Of a DNA stretch of 64,000 bases, positions 49,127 to 57,744 are shown piece by piece. A program made the position numbers and the translations under genes. Source of the stretch: Gleimia europaea (lineage in GTDB: Bacteria; Actinomycetota; Actinomycetes; Actinomycetales; Actinomycetaceae); the NCBI GenBank assembly GCA_002871995.1, contig PNHW01000001.1, forward strand, positions 249,590-313,589, read 5' to 3'. Each line of letters begins with the position of its first letter. The stretch's first letter is position 1. The notes under the pieces are model-generated. The model saw only the letters and a program-made list of their open reading frames with translations, had not been told where the DNA came from and searched no databases.

Positions 49127-49887
49127 TACTCTTCCTCTTGGAATTCCTTTAGTACTTCGTCGGAAGCCGTGAAGTTGGTGTAGATATCCTGCACGTCGTC
49201 AGACTCTTCCAAAGCATCAATCATGTTCATGATCTTGCGCACGCCTTCAGCTTCCAGCTCCACCTTGGTGGAAGGCACAAAACCAACCTCAGCCGAGTTG
49301 TAGTCGATGCCCTCCTCCTGCAAAGCGGTACGGACGGCCACCAAATCATTTGGCTGGCACAAGATGTGGAATTCATCGCCCTCGACCTCTACCTCTTCAG
49401 CGCCTGCATCAAGCACGGCCATGAGGATCGAGTCTTCATCCGTATCGCCCTGGTTAGGCACCTCAATAATGCCCTTACGAGCAAACAGGTACGAAACCGA
49501 ACCCGGATCGGCAAGCGAACCACCCGAACGCGTGAAAGCAACGCGCACATCCGACGCGGCGCGGTTGCGGTTATCGGTCAAGCACTCAACTAGAACTGCA
49601 ACGCCATTGGGACCATAACCTTCATACATGATGGTTTCCCAGTCAGCGCCACCGCTTTCTTCACCCGAACCGCGCTTGCGCGCGCGTTCAATGTTGTCGT
49701 TGGGAACCGAGTTCTTCTTTGCCTTTTGAATAGCATCGTAAAGGGTTGGGTTAGCATCCGGATCGCCACCACCCGTGCGAGCCGCTACCTCAATGTTCTT
49801 TACAAGACGAGCAAAAAGCTTGCCGCGCTTCGCGTCAATTGCAGCCTTCTTGTGCTTGGTAGTTGCCCACTTTGAATGCCCTGACAT
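49126..49887 (-). CDS. yebC: YebC/PmpR-family regulatory/translation factor
   Basis: 253 residues. Starts [37 protein letters not shown], the family signature, and continues with [14 protein letters not shown] (about 59-72) and [36 protein letters not shown] (about 88-123). The family was annotated as transcriptional regulator; recent work ties some members to relief of ribosome stalling. First gene before ruvC, as in most bacteria. Confidence 0.95.
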   Translation of the reverse strand: MSGHSKWATTKHKKAAIDAKRGKLFARLVKNIEVAARTGGGDPDANPTLYDAIQKAKKNSVPNDNIERARKRGSGEESGGADWETIMYEGYGPNGVAVLVECLTDNRNRAASDVRVAFTRSGGSLADPGSVSYLFARKGIIEVPNQGDTDEDSILMAVLDAGAEEVEVEGDEFHILCQPNDLVAVRTALQEEGIDYNSAEVGFVPSTKVELEAEGVRKIMNMIDALEESDDVQDIYTNFTASDEVLKEFQEEE

Positions 49888-49920
49888 GAAGAACCTCCCA
49901 AAACTGTTTTAACCGCTTAG

Positions 49921-50472
49921 TTACGTTTTATTGTACTCATCGATTTTAACGCAAGAACGCACGCCTTCGTTATCTCGCCATTTCGCCAGCAAGCGCGGCA
50001 ACTGGCTGGGGAAAACATTCTCTCTCCCGCACAGCTCCATTACCTCGTCCACATGGAACCAGCGCATTTCATCTAGTAGGTTGCGCTCGTCGTTGCTCCA
50101 ATGCGAATAGTCCAACTCCACCGCGGCCACGCGCGCTATAAAGAACTGTTCGATTTGCCTACGCGTGCGGTCAGCGAAGAACATTTTCGCATCCCTGCAG
50201 ATGACCGGGCCTTCCAGATCACGCGCATCCAACTTGATGCCCGTTTCCTCAAAGCACTCGCGCACCGCCGCTTCGCGATGGCTCTCCCCCGCTTCTAAGC
50301 CGCCGCCCACCGTGAACCACCAGGAGTGACCCAAATCATTTGCATCATGGCCGTGCACAAGTAGCACGCGGCCCGCCTCGTCAATCAAAATGACTCGAGC
50401 CGCATGGCGAGTTGGTAATCCATCTTCACCAATCGGCCATTCGTACTCTTTTTCAAGCACGAGGAGCCTCAT
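49921..50472 (-). CDS. NUDIX hydrolase
   Basis: 183 residues from the ATG at 50472 (MRLLVLEKEYEWP); the longer frame to 50514 is inside the preceding gene. The Nudix box runs GGLEAGESHREAAVRECFEETGI (matching GX5EX7REUXEEXGU, about 57-79 of this start). It hydrolyses a nucleoside-diphosphate-linked compound of unknown identity. The start overlaps the LemA-like gene by 20 bases. In the mycobacterial counterpart region I recall one longer membrane protein with a Nudix domain (Rv2609c); here the two parts appear as separate genes. Confidence 0.88.
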   Translation of the reverse strand: MRLLVLEKEYEWPIGEDGLPTRHAARVILIDEAGRVLLVHGHDANDLGHSWWFTVGGGLEAGESHREAAVRECFEETGIKLDARDLEGPVICRDAKMFFADRTRRQIEQFFIARVAAVELDYSHWSNDERNLLDEMRWFHVDEVMELCGRENVFPSQLPRLLAKWRDNEGVRSCVKIDEYNKT

Positions 50473-50959
50473 CGTCGAAGTCAAACGGTTCAGGCATTGG
50501 TGCGCGCCCAGCAAGGTGGAACATCCGCACGTCCGCCTGTGAACGTAGCCTTACCACCTGCGCTACCTGCTGATTATAAAAACGCCTTGCCGCGCGTAGT
50601 TCGAAGCCATTGATGCGCAGTTTTTGGGCAATCTGCGGATTCTCGCGCTCAACCTGGTCCCAAACCCGCACGAGCCAGGCTGAAATATCAGATTCGCTTG
50701 CTCCCGTGTGGTCGCTTTGCCCCGCCGGTGCAGTTGCAAGTAACTGTGCTAACTCGTCGGATGGGAAGTCCGCCCCAAAAGAACCATCGTTCAATGCGGT
50801 TTTGAGGATTTGCCGGCGGGTCTTCAAATGGTTGAACATGACCACTCGAGCCTGCTCCACCTGCCTATGCAAGCGGTCTACTCGCCGCGCTCGCGAAACC
50901 AGCCACAGTCCCACCAGCACAAGCAATACCAGGGTTACAGCCAAAACCTTTACTCCCAC
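50453..50959 (-). CDS. LemA-like membrane-anchored helical protein
   Basis: 168 residues. One N-terminal membrane helix (VKVLAVTLVLLVLVGLWLVSRA, about 3-24), then a helical region RVDRLHRQVEQARVVMFNHLKTRRQILKTAL and a C-terminal ARRFYNQQVAQVVRLRS segment, reminiscent of LemA proteins (ARRYYNxAV). Most of the protein would face the cytoplasm or the outside depending on topology, which cannot be decided. It precedes and overlaps the NUDIX gene and follows pimA by 2 bases, so it is part of the phosphatidylinositol-mannoside operon. Function unknown. Confidence 0.65.
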   Translation of the reverse strand: MGVKVLAVTLVLLVLVGLWLVSRARRVDRLHRQVEQARVVMFNHLKTRRQILKTALNDGSFGADFPSDELAQLLATAPAGQSDHTGASESDISAWLVRVWDQVERENPQIAQKLRINGFELRAARRFYNQQVAQVVRLRSQADVRMFHLAGRAPMPEPFDFDDEAPRA

Positions 50960-50961
50960 GG

Positions 50962-52137
50962 CTAATCCCTTCTGTTAGCAAAATACTGGCGCAACGAATC
51001 TATCAGCGTATCCGTGTTCTCCACCTCCACACTGGCAGTTCCAACCACGGTGGCGTATACCGCGAGGATCTTGTCCGTCACTACACCCCAGTCGTACATC
51101 TTCGACGCCTCGTGCCCCGTTTCGGCCAACCGGGCAGCCTCTTCAGGGCGGGCGAGGACGTCGTTAATAACCCGCGCTAAATCGGCCGAGTCAGCCGAAG
51201 TGAATAGGCGCCCCAGAGCTCCCCCATTGAGCACGAGGCGAAAAGCCTCAATATCAGAAGCAATCACCAGCGTCCCGGCCGACATTGCTTCAACCAGGAC
51301 GATCCCAAACGACTCTCCTCCAGTTTGCGGTGCTATATAAGCAGTTGCCCCGTGATAGAGCGAGTTGCGAGTCTGCGGATCCACGTCCCCTGCAAACTCG
51401 ACGTTGTCCGGGTACCTCTCCATCAGCTCGCGCACCGGCGCATCATCGCCGCGCCCGGCAATTATGAAGCGGACATTCGGATGCCGGGCCACAACCTCGT
51501 CTATTGCGCCGGCAAGCACGTGCAATCCCTTGCGCGGCTCATCGATGCGTCCAATCCAAAACAGGGTCGGGCGCTCCCGCGTGCCCTTCCACTTTTCAAT
51601 ATCGGGTGCATTCGCAAACGGCTCGCGGTAAACCCCGTTGGGAATGATGACCGCGTCACCGCCCTGGTGTTCAATGAGGGTTCTACGCGCCTCGTTGGAC
51701 ACCGCGATCCGCCCGCTAATGCGATCGAGTAGAGGCCGCAGAATGGGAACGGCCAGCTTCAACGACCTCGATTTCACCATTGAGGTGTGGAACGTGGCAA
51801 CGATAGGGCTTTTCGAGTTCGCCAAGGCAATCAGCGAGATTGAGGGGGCCAGAGGCTCATGAATATGCACAACATCGAATTTGCCTTCTTCAAACCACGC
51901 TTTTGTTTCACTCACTGCTTTGGGACTGAGAGACAACTGGGCAACCGAACCGTTGTAAGGCACCGAGTAAGACCCAGAGACCTTGCAAACAAATTCGGGA
52001 ACATCGGCCTTTTCAACCGGGGCGAGCACACTTACCTCATGCCCGCGACGAAGAAGCTCAGTTGCAAGATCATTCACGTGATATTGCACGCCACCAGGCG
52101 AATCAAACGAGTACGGGCAAACAATCCCGATCTTCAC
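50962..52137 (-). CDS. pimA: Phosphatidylinositol alpha-mannosyltransferase PimA
   Basis: 391 residues from a GTG at 52137, overlapping the acyltransferase stop (GTGA). GT-B fold, GT4 family: VKIGIVCPYSFDSPGGVQYHVNDLATELLRRGHEVSVL (about 1-38), VVHIHEPLAPSISLIAL, IVATFHTSM, WIGRIDEPRKGLHVLAGA (about 205-222) and the ExGGESFGIVLVEAMSAGTLVIASD nucleotide-sugar site (about 277-300). PimA adds the first mannose to phosphatidylinositol at the inner membrane face. Assignment is strengthened by pgsA and the acyltransferase next door. Confidence 0.9.
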   Translation of the reverse strand: MKIGIVCPYSFDSPGGVQYHVNDLATELLRRGHEVSVLAPVEKADVPEFVCKVSGSYSVPYNGSVAQLSLSPKAVSETKAWFEEGKFDVVHIHEPLAPSISLIALANSKSPIVATFHTSMVKSRSLKLAVPILRPLLDRISGRIAVSNEARRTLIEHQGGDAVIIPNGVYREPFANAPDIEKWKGTRERPTLFWIGRIDEPRKGLHVLAGAIDEVVARHPNVRFIIAGRGDDAPVRELMERYPDNVEFAGDVDPQTRNSLYHGATAYIAPQTGGESFGIVLVEAMSAGTLVIASDIEAFRLVLNGGALGRLFTSADSADLARVINDVLARPEEAARLAETGHEASKMYDWGVVTDKILAVYATVVGTASVEVENTDTLIDSLRQYFANRRD

Positions 52138-53024
52138 TGCGTGTCCTCCCTCTTGGCACGCTCCCTGGCGCGAGCGAGCCGCGCGGGATCCAAATCCTCT
52201 ACAAACAGCGGTTGCATCATGTGCCAATCCGCAAGGTTCGATCGAATGAGCGGCACAATAGCGTCCACCCAACGCTGTGTGTCAGCCGGTATGTCGCCGG
52301 TTACCTCTACCTGCCTGGCATGCAGGTGATAGGTTGCTTCCCGACCCGGCAGGCGGCTCATGTGCAGGGCAAATAGCGGAGCGTCCAACTGACTAGCAAG
52401 AGCGGCCGGCCCAGCCGCAACCAGCGCACTATGACCGCCAAAGTCTACTTCAATGCCGCTACCTGAAATATCGCGATCGGCAAGCAGAGGAACCATCACA
52501 TGCTTGCCCCGTACGTATTCGCGGAGCTGCTCGAACACACCCCTTTTTGCAGCGAACACTTTCATGCCAAACGCTGCGCGGCTTTCCACAAAGTAGTCGA
52601 ATAACTCCGGTGGTTCGAGCGCCTCTGCAACCGTAACGACCGGGGCAAGATGAAACGAGGCGAAGGCCGCAGCTAGATCCCAATTTCCCCCGTGGGTCAT
52701 CGCGATAACGATAGGGCCGTCCTCTTGGGCAACCGCTTGAGCCAAATCGTCGTCAACAGACATACTTCGTGTAATCCGCGTTTTGCTCCACCCGGGCAGC
52801 GAGGGAGACTGAGCGAACATTTCAAAATAGGATGCAAATGCCTCGCGAATATGCGCGCTATCCAACGGCTTATCGCTAAGGCGCTGATGGTTTGCAATCA
52901 GTTGCTGCTTGGACTTGGAGTCAAATAACGAGGCCACAACGCCGCTACCTCGACCAAGACCCGCCGCTACCCGTGGGGGTACGTGTCCGAGCGCCTTAAA
53001 AGTCGTAACGAGGCCGTGGCTCAC
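52134..53024 (-). CDS. Phosphatidylinositol mannoside acyltransferase (PatA-like, LpxL/HtrB family)
   Basis: 296 residues. The acyltransferase HX4D motif is in IAMTHGGNWDLAAAF (about 107-121), and a second conserved block reads VPLLADRDISGSGIEVDFGGHSALVAAGPAALA (about 175-207). By position between pgsA and pimA it corresponds to Rv2611c, which acylates the mannose of PIM1. Overlaps pgsA by 4 bases. Basic C-terminus. Confidence 0.88.
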   Translation of the reverse strand: MSHGLVTTFKALGHVPPRVAAGLGRGSGVVASLFDSKSKQQLIANHQRLSDKPLDSAHIREAFASYFEMFAQSPSLPGWSKTRITRSMSVDDDLAQAVAQEDGPIVIAMTHGGNWDLAAAFASFHLAPVVTVAEALEPPELFDYFVESRAAFGMKVFAAKRGVFEQLREYVRGKHVMVPLLADRDISGSGIEVDFGGHSALVAAGPAALASQLDAPLFALHMSRLPGREATYHLHARQVEVTGDIPADTQRWVDAIVPLIRSNLADWHMMQPLFVEDLDPARLARARERAKREDTQ

Positions 53025-53641
53025 TTACCGCTCAGCTCCCGCTTCACAGCGAAAATGCGCTGAGCCACCGTAAAGAGTGAAGCAAAGGCAACCCAGGTGA
53101 GGGCGAGCGCCATGACCCAAAGCGGTAGCCCCAAGCCAACCAGGAACGCTCCCACAAGCCCAACGATTAGTCTGTCCGTACGCTCGGCAATACCCACCTT
53201 CGCCTGCGCGCCCACAGCCTCGGCTCGGGCTCGAGCATATGAAACCGTCACCGCGCCAATCATCGAAATGAGGCCAGCTATGAACGCCCAGGTTCTCTCC
53301 GAGGAAGGAGCGTAGTGCGCGGCGATCGCAAAAGTGAGGGAGCCGAACACGGCACCATCACTGAGCCGGTCAAGAGTGGAATCGAGGAAGGCCCCAAAGG
53401 TGGATGAGCTACCGGTCAGCCGCGCGAGAGTTCCATCAAGCGAATCTGCGAATAGGATAACTGCCAGCACGATTGGTCCGATTATCCATTGTCCAGTTCC
53501 TAGAAGGCCTACAGCGGCCGCGATAGAGAGGACTGTACCCACTACCGTCACTTGGTTCGGCGTGACGCCAAGGCGAGCGAGCACCTTGGCTGGCCCCGTG
53601 AAAACCTGCTTTACCAGTCCCCTACCATGATTTCCGAGCAT
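53021..53641 (-). CDS. pgsA: CDP-alcohol phosphatidyltransferase, phosphatidylinositol(-phosphate) synthase
   Basis: 206 residues, about six membrane helices. The CDP-alcohol signature DGxxAR(x)8Gx3Dx3D is present in DSLDGTLARLTGSSSTFGAFLDSTLDRLSDG (about 66-96). In this neighbourhood the family member makes phosphatidylinositol phosphate from CDP-diacylglycerol and inositol phosphate. N-terminus VFTGPAKVLARLGVTPNQVT is typical. Overlaps both neighbours. Confidence 0.9.
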   Translation of the reverse strand: MLGNHGRGLVKQVFTGPAKVLARLGVTPNQVTVVGTVLSIAAAVGLLGTGQWIIGPIVLAVILFADSLDGTLARLTGSSSTFGAFLDSTLDRLSDGAVFGSLTFAIAAHYAPSSERTWAFIAGLISMIGAVTVSYARARAEAVGAQAKVGIAERTDRLIVGLVGAFLVGLGLPLWVMALALTWVAFASLFTVAQRIFAVKRELSGK

Positions 53642-54183
53642 TACACACGCTCCCAGTTTGCAACCAGAATCTGCCTCGCATCCTCAATCAGCTGCGGCAC
53701 AGCCTTGGTCTGCCCAATCACGGGCAAGAAGTTCGCATCCCCCTTATACCGGGGTACAACGTGCTGATGCAGGTGCGCCGCAATACCTGCGCCCGCTACC
53801 TCGCCCTGATTCATCCCCAGATTGAAGCCCTGCGCCCCCACTGCCGTGGTGAGTACCTCCATCGCGCGCACGGTTAGCTCCGCAATCTCATTGCGCTCTT
53901 CCACGCTTATGTCCGGATACAGCGAAATATGCCTATAGGGGCATACCAGTAGGTGGCCGGAGTTATATGGGAATAGATTCATGAGGACGAACGCGTGCTC
54001 ACCTCGATGAACAATCAGGCCCTCTTCATCGCTTAGCGAAGGCGCGCGACAAAAGGGGCAGTCGCAGCTACTGGTCGTTGCCGGCTTTTCTTCGCCCTCA
54101 ACATACGCCATGCGGTGCGGCGTCCACAGACGCTGGAATGCGTCCGGGACCCCCGCAAACTGAAGTGAGCTTTCTACCTCCAT
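53641..54183 (-). CDS. HIT-family hydrolase/phosphorylase (Rv2613c-like)
   Basis: 180 residues. Zinc/structure cysteines CDCPFCRAP (about 39-47), the histidine triad AAHLHQHVVPRYKGDANFLPVIG (HxHxH, about 134-156). Starts [30 protein letters not shown] as in the mycobacterial Rv2613c protein, known as an Ap4A phosphorylase. The thrS stop overlaps its start by one base. Confidence 0.88.
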   Translation of the reverse strand: MEVESSLQFAGVPDAFQRLWTPHRMAYVEGEEKPATTSSCDCPFCRAPSLSDEEGLIVHRGEHAFVLMNLFPYNSGHLLVCPYRHISLYPDISVEERNEIAELTVRAMEVLTTAVGAQGFNLGMNQGEVAGAGIAAHLHQHVVPRYKGDANFLPVIGQTKAVPQLIEDARQILVANWERV

Positions 54184-56180
54184 CAGTTATTTCGCCGTTC
54201 CTTCACCGCTGTGACAATGCGTGCTACTGCCTCGTCAACGGGTACGTTGTTGTCTTGCGAACCATCCCTGAAGCGGAATGAAACCGCGCCGGCCTCTGCG
54301 TCCTCACCGCCCGCAATCAAAGTGAATGGAATCTTATCCTTCGACGCGTTGCGGATCTTCTTACCAAAACGGTCATCCGACTTGTCCACTTCTACGCGAA
54401 TGCCTTGCGCACGGAGCTTGCCCGCGACTTCCTCCAAGTAGTCCGTGAAGACGTCGGCAACCGGAATCGCCCGAACCTGTACGGGAGCGAGCCACGCCGG
54501 GAAAGCACCCGCGTAGTGTTCAGTGAGGACAGCAAAGAAACGCTCGATGGAGCCAAACAGAGCGCGGTGAATCATCACCGGACGTTTGCGCGTACCATCA
54601 GCCGCCGTGTACTCCAGCTCGAAACGCTCGGGCAGGTTGAAGTCCAACTGGATCGTCGACATTTGCCAAGTGCGACCGATAGCATCCTTAGCCTGTACTG
54701 AAATCTTCGGGCCGTAGAATGCTGCACCGCCCGGATCTGGAACTAGATCCAAACCCGAAGCCGTAGCTACTTCTTCGAGCGTACGAGTTGCCTCTTCCCA
54801 CGTCGCATCGTCACCTACAAACTTGTTCGGATCCTTCATGGACAGCTCCAAGTAAAAATCATCGAGGCCGTAATCGCGAAGCAAGTCCAGTACGAACTCA
54901 AGGAGACCGGTTAGCTCATCCTTCATCTGTTCACGCGTGCAGTAGATGTGCGCATCATCCTGGGTAAACCCGCGCCCGCGCGCGAGGCCATGGACCACGC
55001 CCGACTTCTCGTATCGGTAAACCGTGCCGAACTCAAACAGACGTAGTGGGAGGTCGCGGTAAGAACGCCCCTTCGACGCAAAAATCAGATTGTGCATAGG
55101 GCAGTTCATCGGCTTCAGGTAATAGTCCTGCCCCTCCTTCACAACCTTTCCGGTCTCTTCATCAACAACCTCGTCCAGGTGCATAGCCGGATACATACCG
55201 TCCTTGTACCAGCTCAGGTGGCCCGACTTCTCAAAAAGCGCACCCTTGGTGATGTGCGGCGTGTACACGAAGTCATAGCCGGCCTCAATATGACGCCTGC
55301 GTGAGTATTCCTCCATCTCCATGCGGACAATGCCGCCCTTCGGGTGGAATACGGCCAAACCGGACCCAACCTCGTCCGGGAACGAGAACAGGTCAAGCTC
55401 GTTGCCCAGCTTGCGGTGATCACGCCTCTCAGCTTCCTCAAGACGGGTGATGTAAGCCGTCAGTTCATCCTTCGATGGCCATGCAGTACCGTAAATACGC
55501 TGCAGCTGATCGTTGGCCTGGTTACCCAGCCAGTAAGCGGCCGAAGTCTTCATCAACTTAAAGCCGTTTCCGATCAGCTTCGTATTAGGAATGTGTGGGC
55601 CGCGGCAAAGGTCGGTCCAAACCGTCTCATCCTTGCGATTGCGGTTGTCGTACATCGTGAGCTCACTGCCCCCGACCTCAACAGAAGCTCCCTCGGCGTC
55701 TGTATTCCCCTTTGATGAGATGAGGTGAAGCTTATACGGCTGATCAGCCAGTTCAGCCTCGGCTTCCTCTGCAGACACGACGCGGCGGCGGAAAACCTGG
55801 CCCTCCTTCACGATCCGCTTCATGCGCTTCTCGATCTCTTTGAGATCCTCGGGGGTAAATGGGTCTACGTTGCCGAAATCGTAGTAGAAGCCATCCTTGA
55901 CCGGCGGACCGATTCCCAAGTTAACCTGCGGGTTGATGTCCTGTACCGCCTGTGCCATTACGTGCGTACACGAGTGACGCAAAATGGCCAAACCTTCGTC
56001 GGAGCTGATATCAATGCCTTCGACGGTAGCGCCCTGCGGAATCTCCAGGTACAGATCCTTAGCCTCGCCGTTTACTCGCATCGCGATAATCGTGCGCTGA
56101 TCCTTGAAGAACTCCGTACCGGTGGTACCCGCCTCAAAAGAGACTTCTTCACCATCAATTTGCGCCCTGATTTCGGCCAC
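54183..56180 (-). CDS. thrS: Threonyl-tRNA synthetase
   Basis: 665 residues. TGS domain at the N-terminus, editing domain with [13 protein letters not shown] (about 69-81) and the class II core: [67 protein letters not shown] (about 359-412), zinc ligands Cys and His in that block, and C-terminal anticodon-binding domain. Starts the thrS-HIT-pgsA-acyltransferase-pimA transcript. No T-box leader seen in the 81 bases upstream. Confidence 0.97.
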   Translation of the reverse strand: MAEIRAQIDGEEVSFEAGTTGTEFFKDQRTIIAMRVNGEAKDLYLEIPQGATVEGIDISSDEGLAILRHSCTHVMAQAVQDINPQVNLGIGPPVKDGFYYDFGNVDPFTPEDLKEIEKRMKRIVKEGQVFRRRVVSAEEAEAELADQPYKLHLISSKGNTDAEGASVEVGGSELTMYDNRNRKDETVWTDLCRGPHIPNTKLIGNGFKLMKTSAAYWLGNQANDQLQRIYGTAWPSKDELTAYITRLEEAERRDHRKLGNELDLFSFPDEVGSGLAVFHPKGGIVRMEMEEYSRRRHIEAGYDFVYTPHITKGALFEKSGHLSWYKDGMYPAMHLDEVVDEETGKVVKEGQDYYLKPMNCPMHNLIFASKGRSYRDLPLRLFEFGTVYRYEKSGVVHGLARGRGFTQDDAHIYCTREQMKDELTGLLEFVLDLLRDYGLDDFYLELSMKDPNKFVGDDATWEEATRTLEEVATASGLDLVPDPGGAAFYGPKISVQAKDAIGRTWQMSTIQLDFNLPERFELEYTAADGTRKRPVMIHRALFGSIERFFAVLTEHYAGAFPAWLAPVQVRAIPVADVFTDYLEEVAGKLRAQGIRVEVDKSDDRFGKKIRNASKDKIPFTLIAGGEDAEAGAVSFRFRDGSQDNNVPVDEAVARIVTAVKERRNN

Positions 56181-56261
56181 GAGAACTCCTAATAATCTTC
56201 CAAACGAATTACTAGTTGTTATCGTACCGCGCTCGCACGGTCCAGTGTAAAAGGTAGCCGG

Positions 56262-57311
56262 CTATCGAACCTTGTTGAGGAGCTTTTCACCCAGGGCTCG
56301 CGCACCCGTATAGGCCCGTTTCCCCTGCTTCGCGATGCGCAACCCATCGTAAAGGACAGGATGAACTGGAAGATCCCATGCGCCATCGACCTCGGTCGCA
56401 GCCGCGGCGAAGCGACGCTTGTATATGCCGAGCTCATACAGTTCAGGGAACCGTGTTGAATCCACGCCCATGAGGTCAAGGCTAACGATGCCCTCTTTGC
56501 CCAGCTCCAGAGTTGTCCAGCAATCCAAGTACTCGCTGGCCAGCACTTGCCTACCCGCGCTAGAGTGCGCGCCATAGTAGGCTGCGGCTTCGCCGTCATT
56601 CATAACAACCATTACCCAAGCGACTATGGCACCCTCGTAGCGCACCCCGTACAGACGCGCGTGATTCGGGCGAAGCGCGTCCAGCATGTTCCAGTACACG
56701 CTGATCGGGTGAATCGAGAAACCATTTCGATTCGCCGTCTCTGCAATGACATCGTAAATCTCATTGAAAGCCTCGCGGTCAATATCGGTGAGGTCAACCG
56801 CCTGAGCTCCCCCCTCTTGCGCGCGTTTGAACGAGCGACGCATAGAGCGACGCCCCTCCTTAGGCATTGCGGCAAGCATTTTTTCCATATCGCCACCGCA
56901 CGTGTCGATGAGGACCGTCCTGTCATAGGACATCGTATTAATCAGCTCTTTCAGATCCGGAGCCGAATACCTCGCGTGCAGGCGCACGAACGCAACCTTT
57001 GGATCACGTTTCTTGACCTCTAAGACAAGTGCCTCACGGAGCGCAGCCTCGTTGTCAGGCGACTGCGAACGCAACCAAACGGGGCCTTTTTTTGCCCACA
57101 GGAACTTCACGCCGCGAATATCGTGTTCAGTTAGGGAAATTAGTGCGATAGTCCGCCCGGATTTCACAAACTCATAACGACCGAAAACCTTGCGGCCAAC
57201 CCGCGTTTCAAAATCGTCCCATGCACCAGATTGCTCGACTGGAAGAGGCTTCACGCCAGCTGCCTTAACTTTCATTTCTTCAGCCGAGATGCGAATCAAC
57301 TCATACGTCAT
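56262..57311 (-). CDS. FemAB-like peptidyltransferase (lipid II interpeptide bridge family)
   Basis: 349 residues. Tandem GNAT folds: WDDFETRVGRKVFGRYEFVKSGRTIALISLTEHDIRGVKFLWAKKGPVWLR (about 31-81), then a central LDLM/FK...KR segment with KEGRRSMRRSFKRAQEGG (about 149-166) and YYGAHSSAGRQVLASEYLDCWTTLELGKEGIVSLDLMGVDS (about 242-282). FemAB-type enzymes transfer an amino acid from aminoacyl-tRNA to lipid II or a peptidoglycan peptide; the amino acid here is unknown. It lies alone between thrS and the tRNA cluster. Confidence 0.8.
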   Translation of the reverse strand: MTYELIRISAEEMKVKAAGVKPLPVEQSGAWDDFETRVGRKVFGRYEFVKSGRTIALISLTEHDIRGVKFLWAKKGPVWLRSQSPDNEAALREALVLEVKKRDPKVAFVRLHARYSAPDLKELINTMSYDRTVLIDTCGGDMEKMLAAMPKEGRRSMRRSFKRAQEGGAQAVDLTDIDREAFNEIYDVIAETANRNGFSIHPISVYWNMLDALRPNHARLYGVRYEGAIVAWVMVVMNDGEAAAYYGAHSSAGRQVLASEYLDCWTTLELGKEGIVSLDLMGVDSTRFPELYELGIYKRRFAAAATEVDGAWDLPVHPVLYDGLRIAKQGKRAYTGARALGEKLLNKVR

Positions 57312-57402
57312 GGAACTCCCCGTCTACAGATGCTTCAACAATGCTACATGTTAAACCGGTTTGGAATAGCCCGTCGCAATAAGGCAAGGAAGGAGAAAGT
57401 AT

Positions 57403-57477
57403 TGGTGGGCGATACTGGGTTCGAACCAGTGACCTCTTCCGTGTGAAGGAAGCGCGCTACCACTGCGCCAATCGCCC
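57403..57477 (-). tRNA. tRNA-Val (CAC)
   Basis: Cloverleaf on the minus strand: acceptor GGGCGAT/ATCGCCC, anticodon stem CTTCC/GGAAG with loop TTCACAC (anticodon CAC, U33 present), T arm GGTTCGAACCC. Discriminator A and an encoded CCA (57403-57405). Its 5' end is one base from the neighbouring tRNA-Cys. Confidence 0.95.
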
Positions 57478-57478
57478 G

Positions 57479-57549
57479 AGGTGGGTACCGGATTCGAACC
57501 GGTGTATACGGCTTTGCAGGCCGCTGCCTAACCACTCGGCCAACCCACC
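57479..57549 (-). tRNA. tRNA-Cys (GCA)
   Basis: Acceptor GGTGGGT/ACCCACC, anticodon loop CTGCAAA (GCA), discriminator U as required for CysRS. CCA is not encoded. Lies 33 bases downstream of tRNA-Gly in the same transcript. Confidence 0.95.
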
Positions 57550-57581
57550 AAAGTTGGATTACCAGCGACCTGGCCCCAACA

Positions 57582-57658
57582 GAGCGGATGACGGGACTCG
57601 AACCCGCGACCCTCACCTTGGCAAGGTGATGCTCTACCAACTGAGCCACATCCGCGTA
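57582..57658. repeat. 77-bp direct repeat (tRNA-Gly), left copy
   Basis: Identical to 62003-62079 in the same orientation. The two copies bracket the metal ATPase and LPXTG protein genes; distance about 4.4 kb. Confidence 0.9.
57583..57655 (-). tRNA. tRNA-Gly (GCC), copy 1
   Basis: Acceptor GCGGATG/CATCCGC, anticodon loop TTGCCAA (GCC), discriminator U. CCA not encoded. Identical over 77 bases with the copy at 62004-62076. Confidence 0.95.
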
Positions 57659-57664
57659 CTGGAC

Positions 57665-57693
57665 GCACCATTTAGCACGTTGCTATTTGGTGC
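57665..57693 (-). terminator. Hairpin between the metal-ATPase gene and tRNA-Gly
   Basis: GCACCA (57665-57670) pairs with TGGTGC (57688-57693) and TAGCA with TGCTA, with a symmetric 2-base internal loop and a 3-base apical loop. About 52 bases past the ATPase stop. No U-run. Confidence 0.5.
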
Positions 57694-57744
57694 ATGCGCT
57701 ACTTTACGCGATTTATTTCAGTAGAACAAATCCGCGCAACAAGC

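Noticed and set aside
52138-52272. Longer pimA start at 52272
   Set aside because: The extra residues lie inside the acyltransferase gene and look unlike PimA; the GTG at 52137 gives the family-typical N-terminus and a GTGA overlap.
56181-56261. T-box upstream of thrS
   Set aside because: The region before thrS is short and contains no T-box sequence (TGGNACC-type) or specifier stem; FemAB stands alone behind it.
57344-57649. Open frame beginning MAQLVEHHLAKVRVAGSSPVIRS (also at 61771-62070)
   Set aside because: It is the translation of tRNA-Gly/tRNA sequence; the same peptide appears at both tRNA-Gly copies because the tRNA genes are identical.
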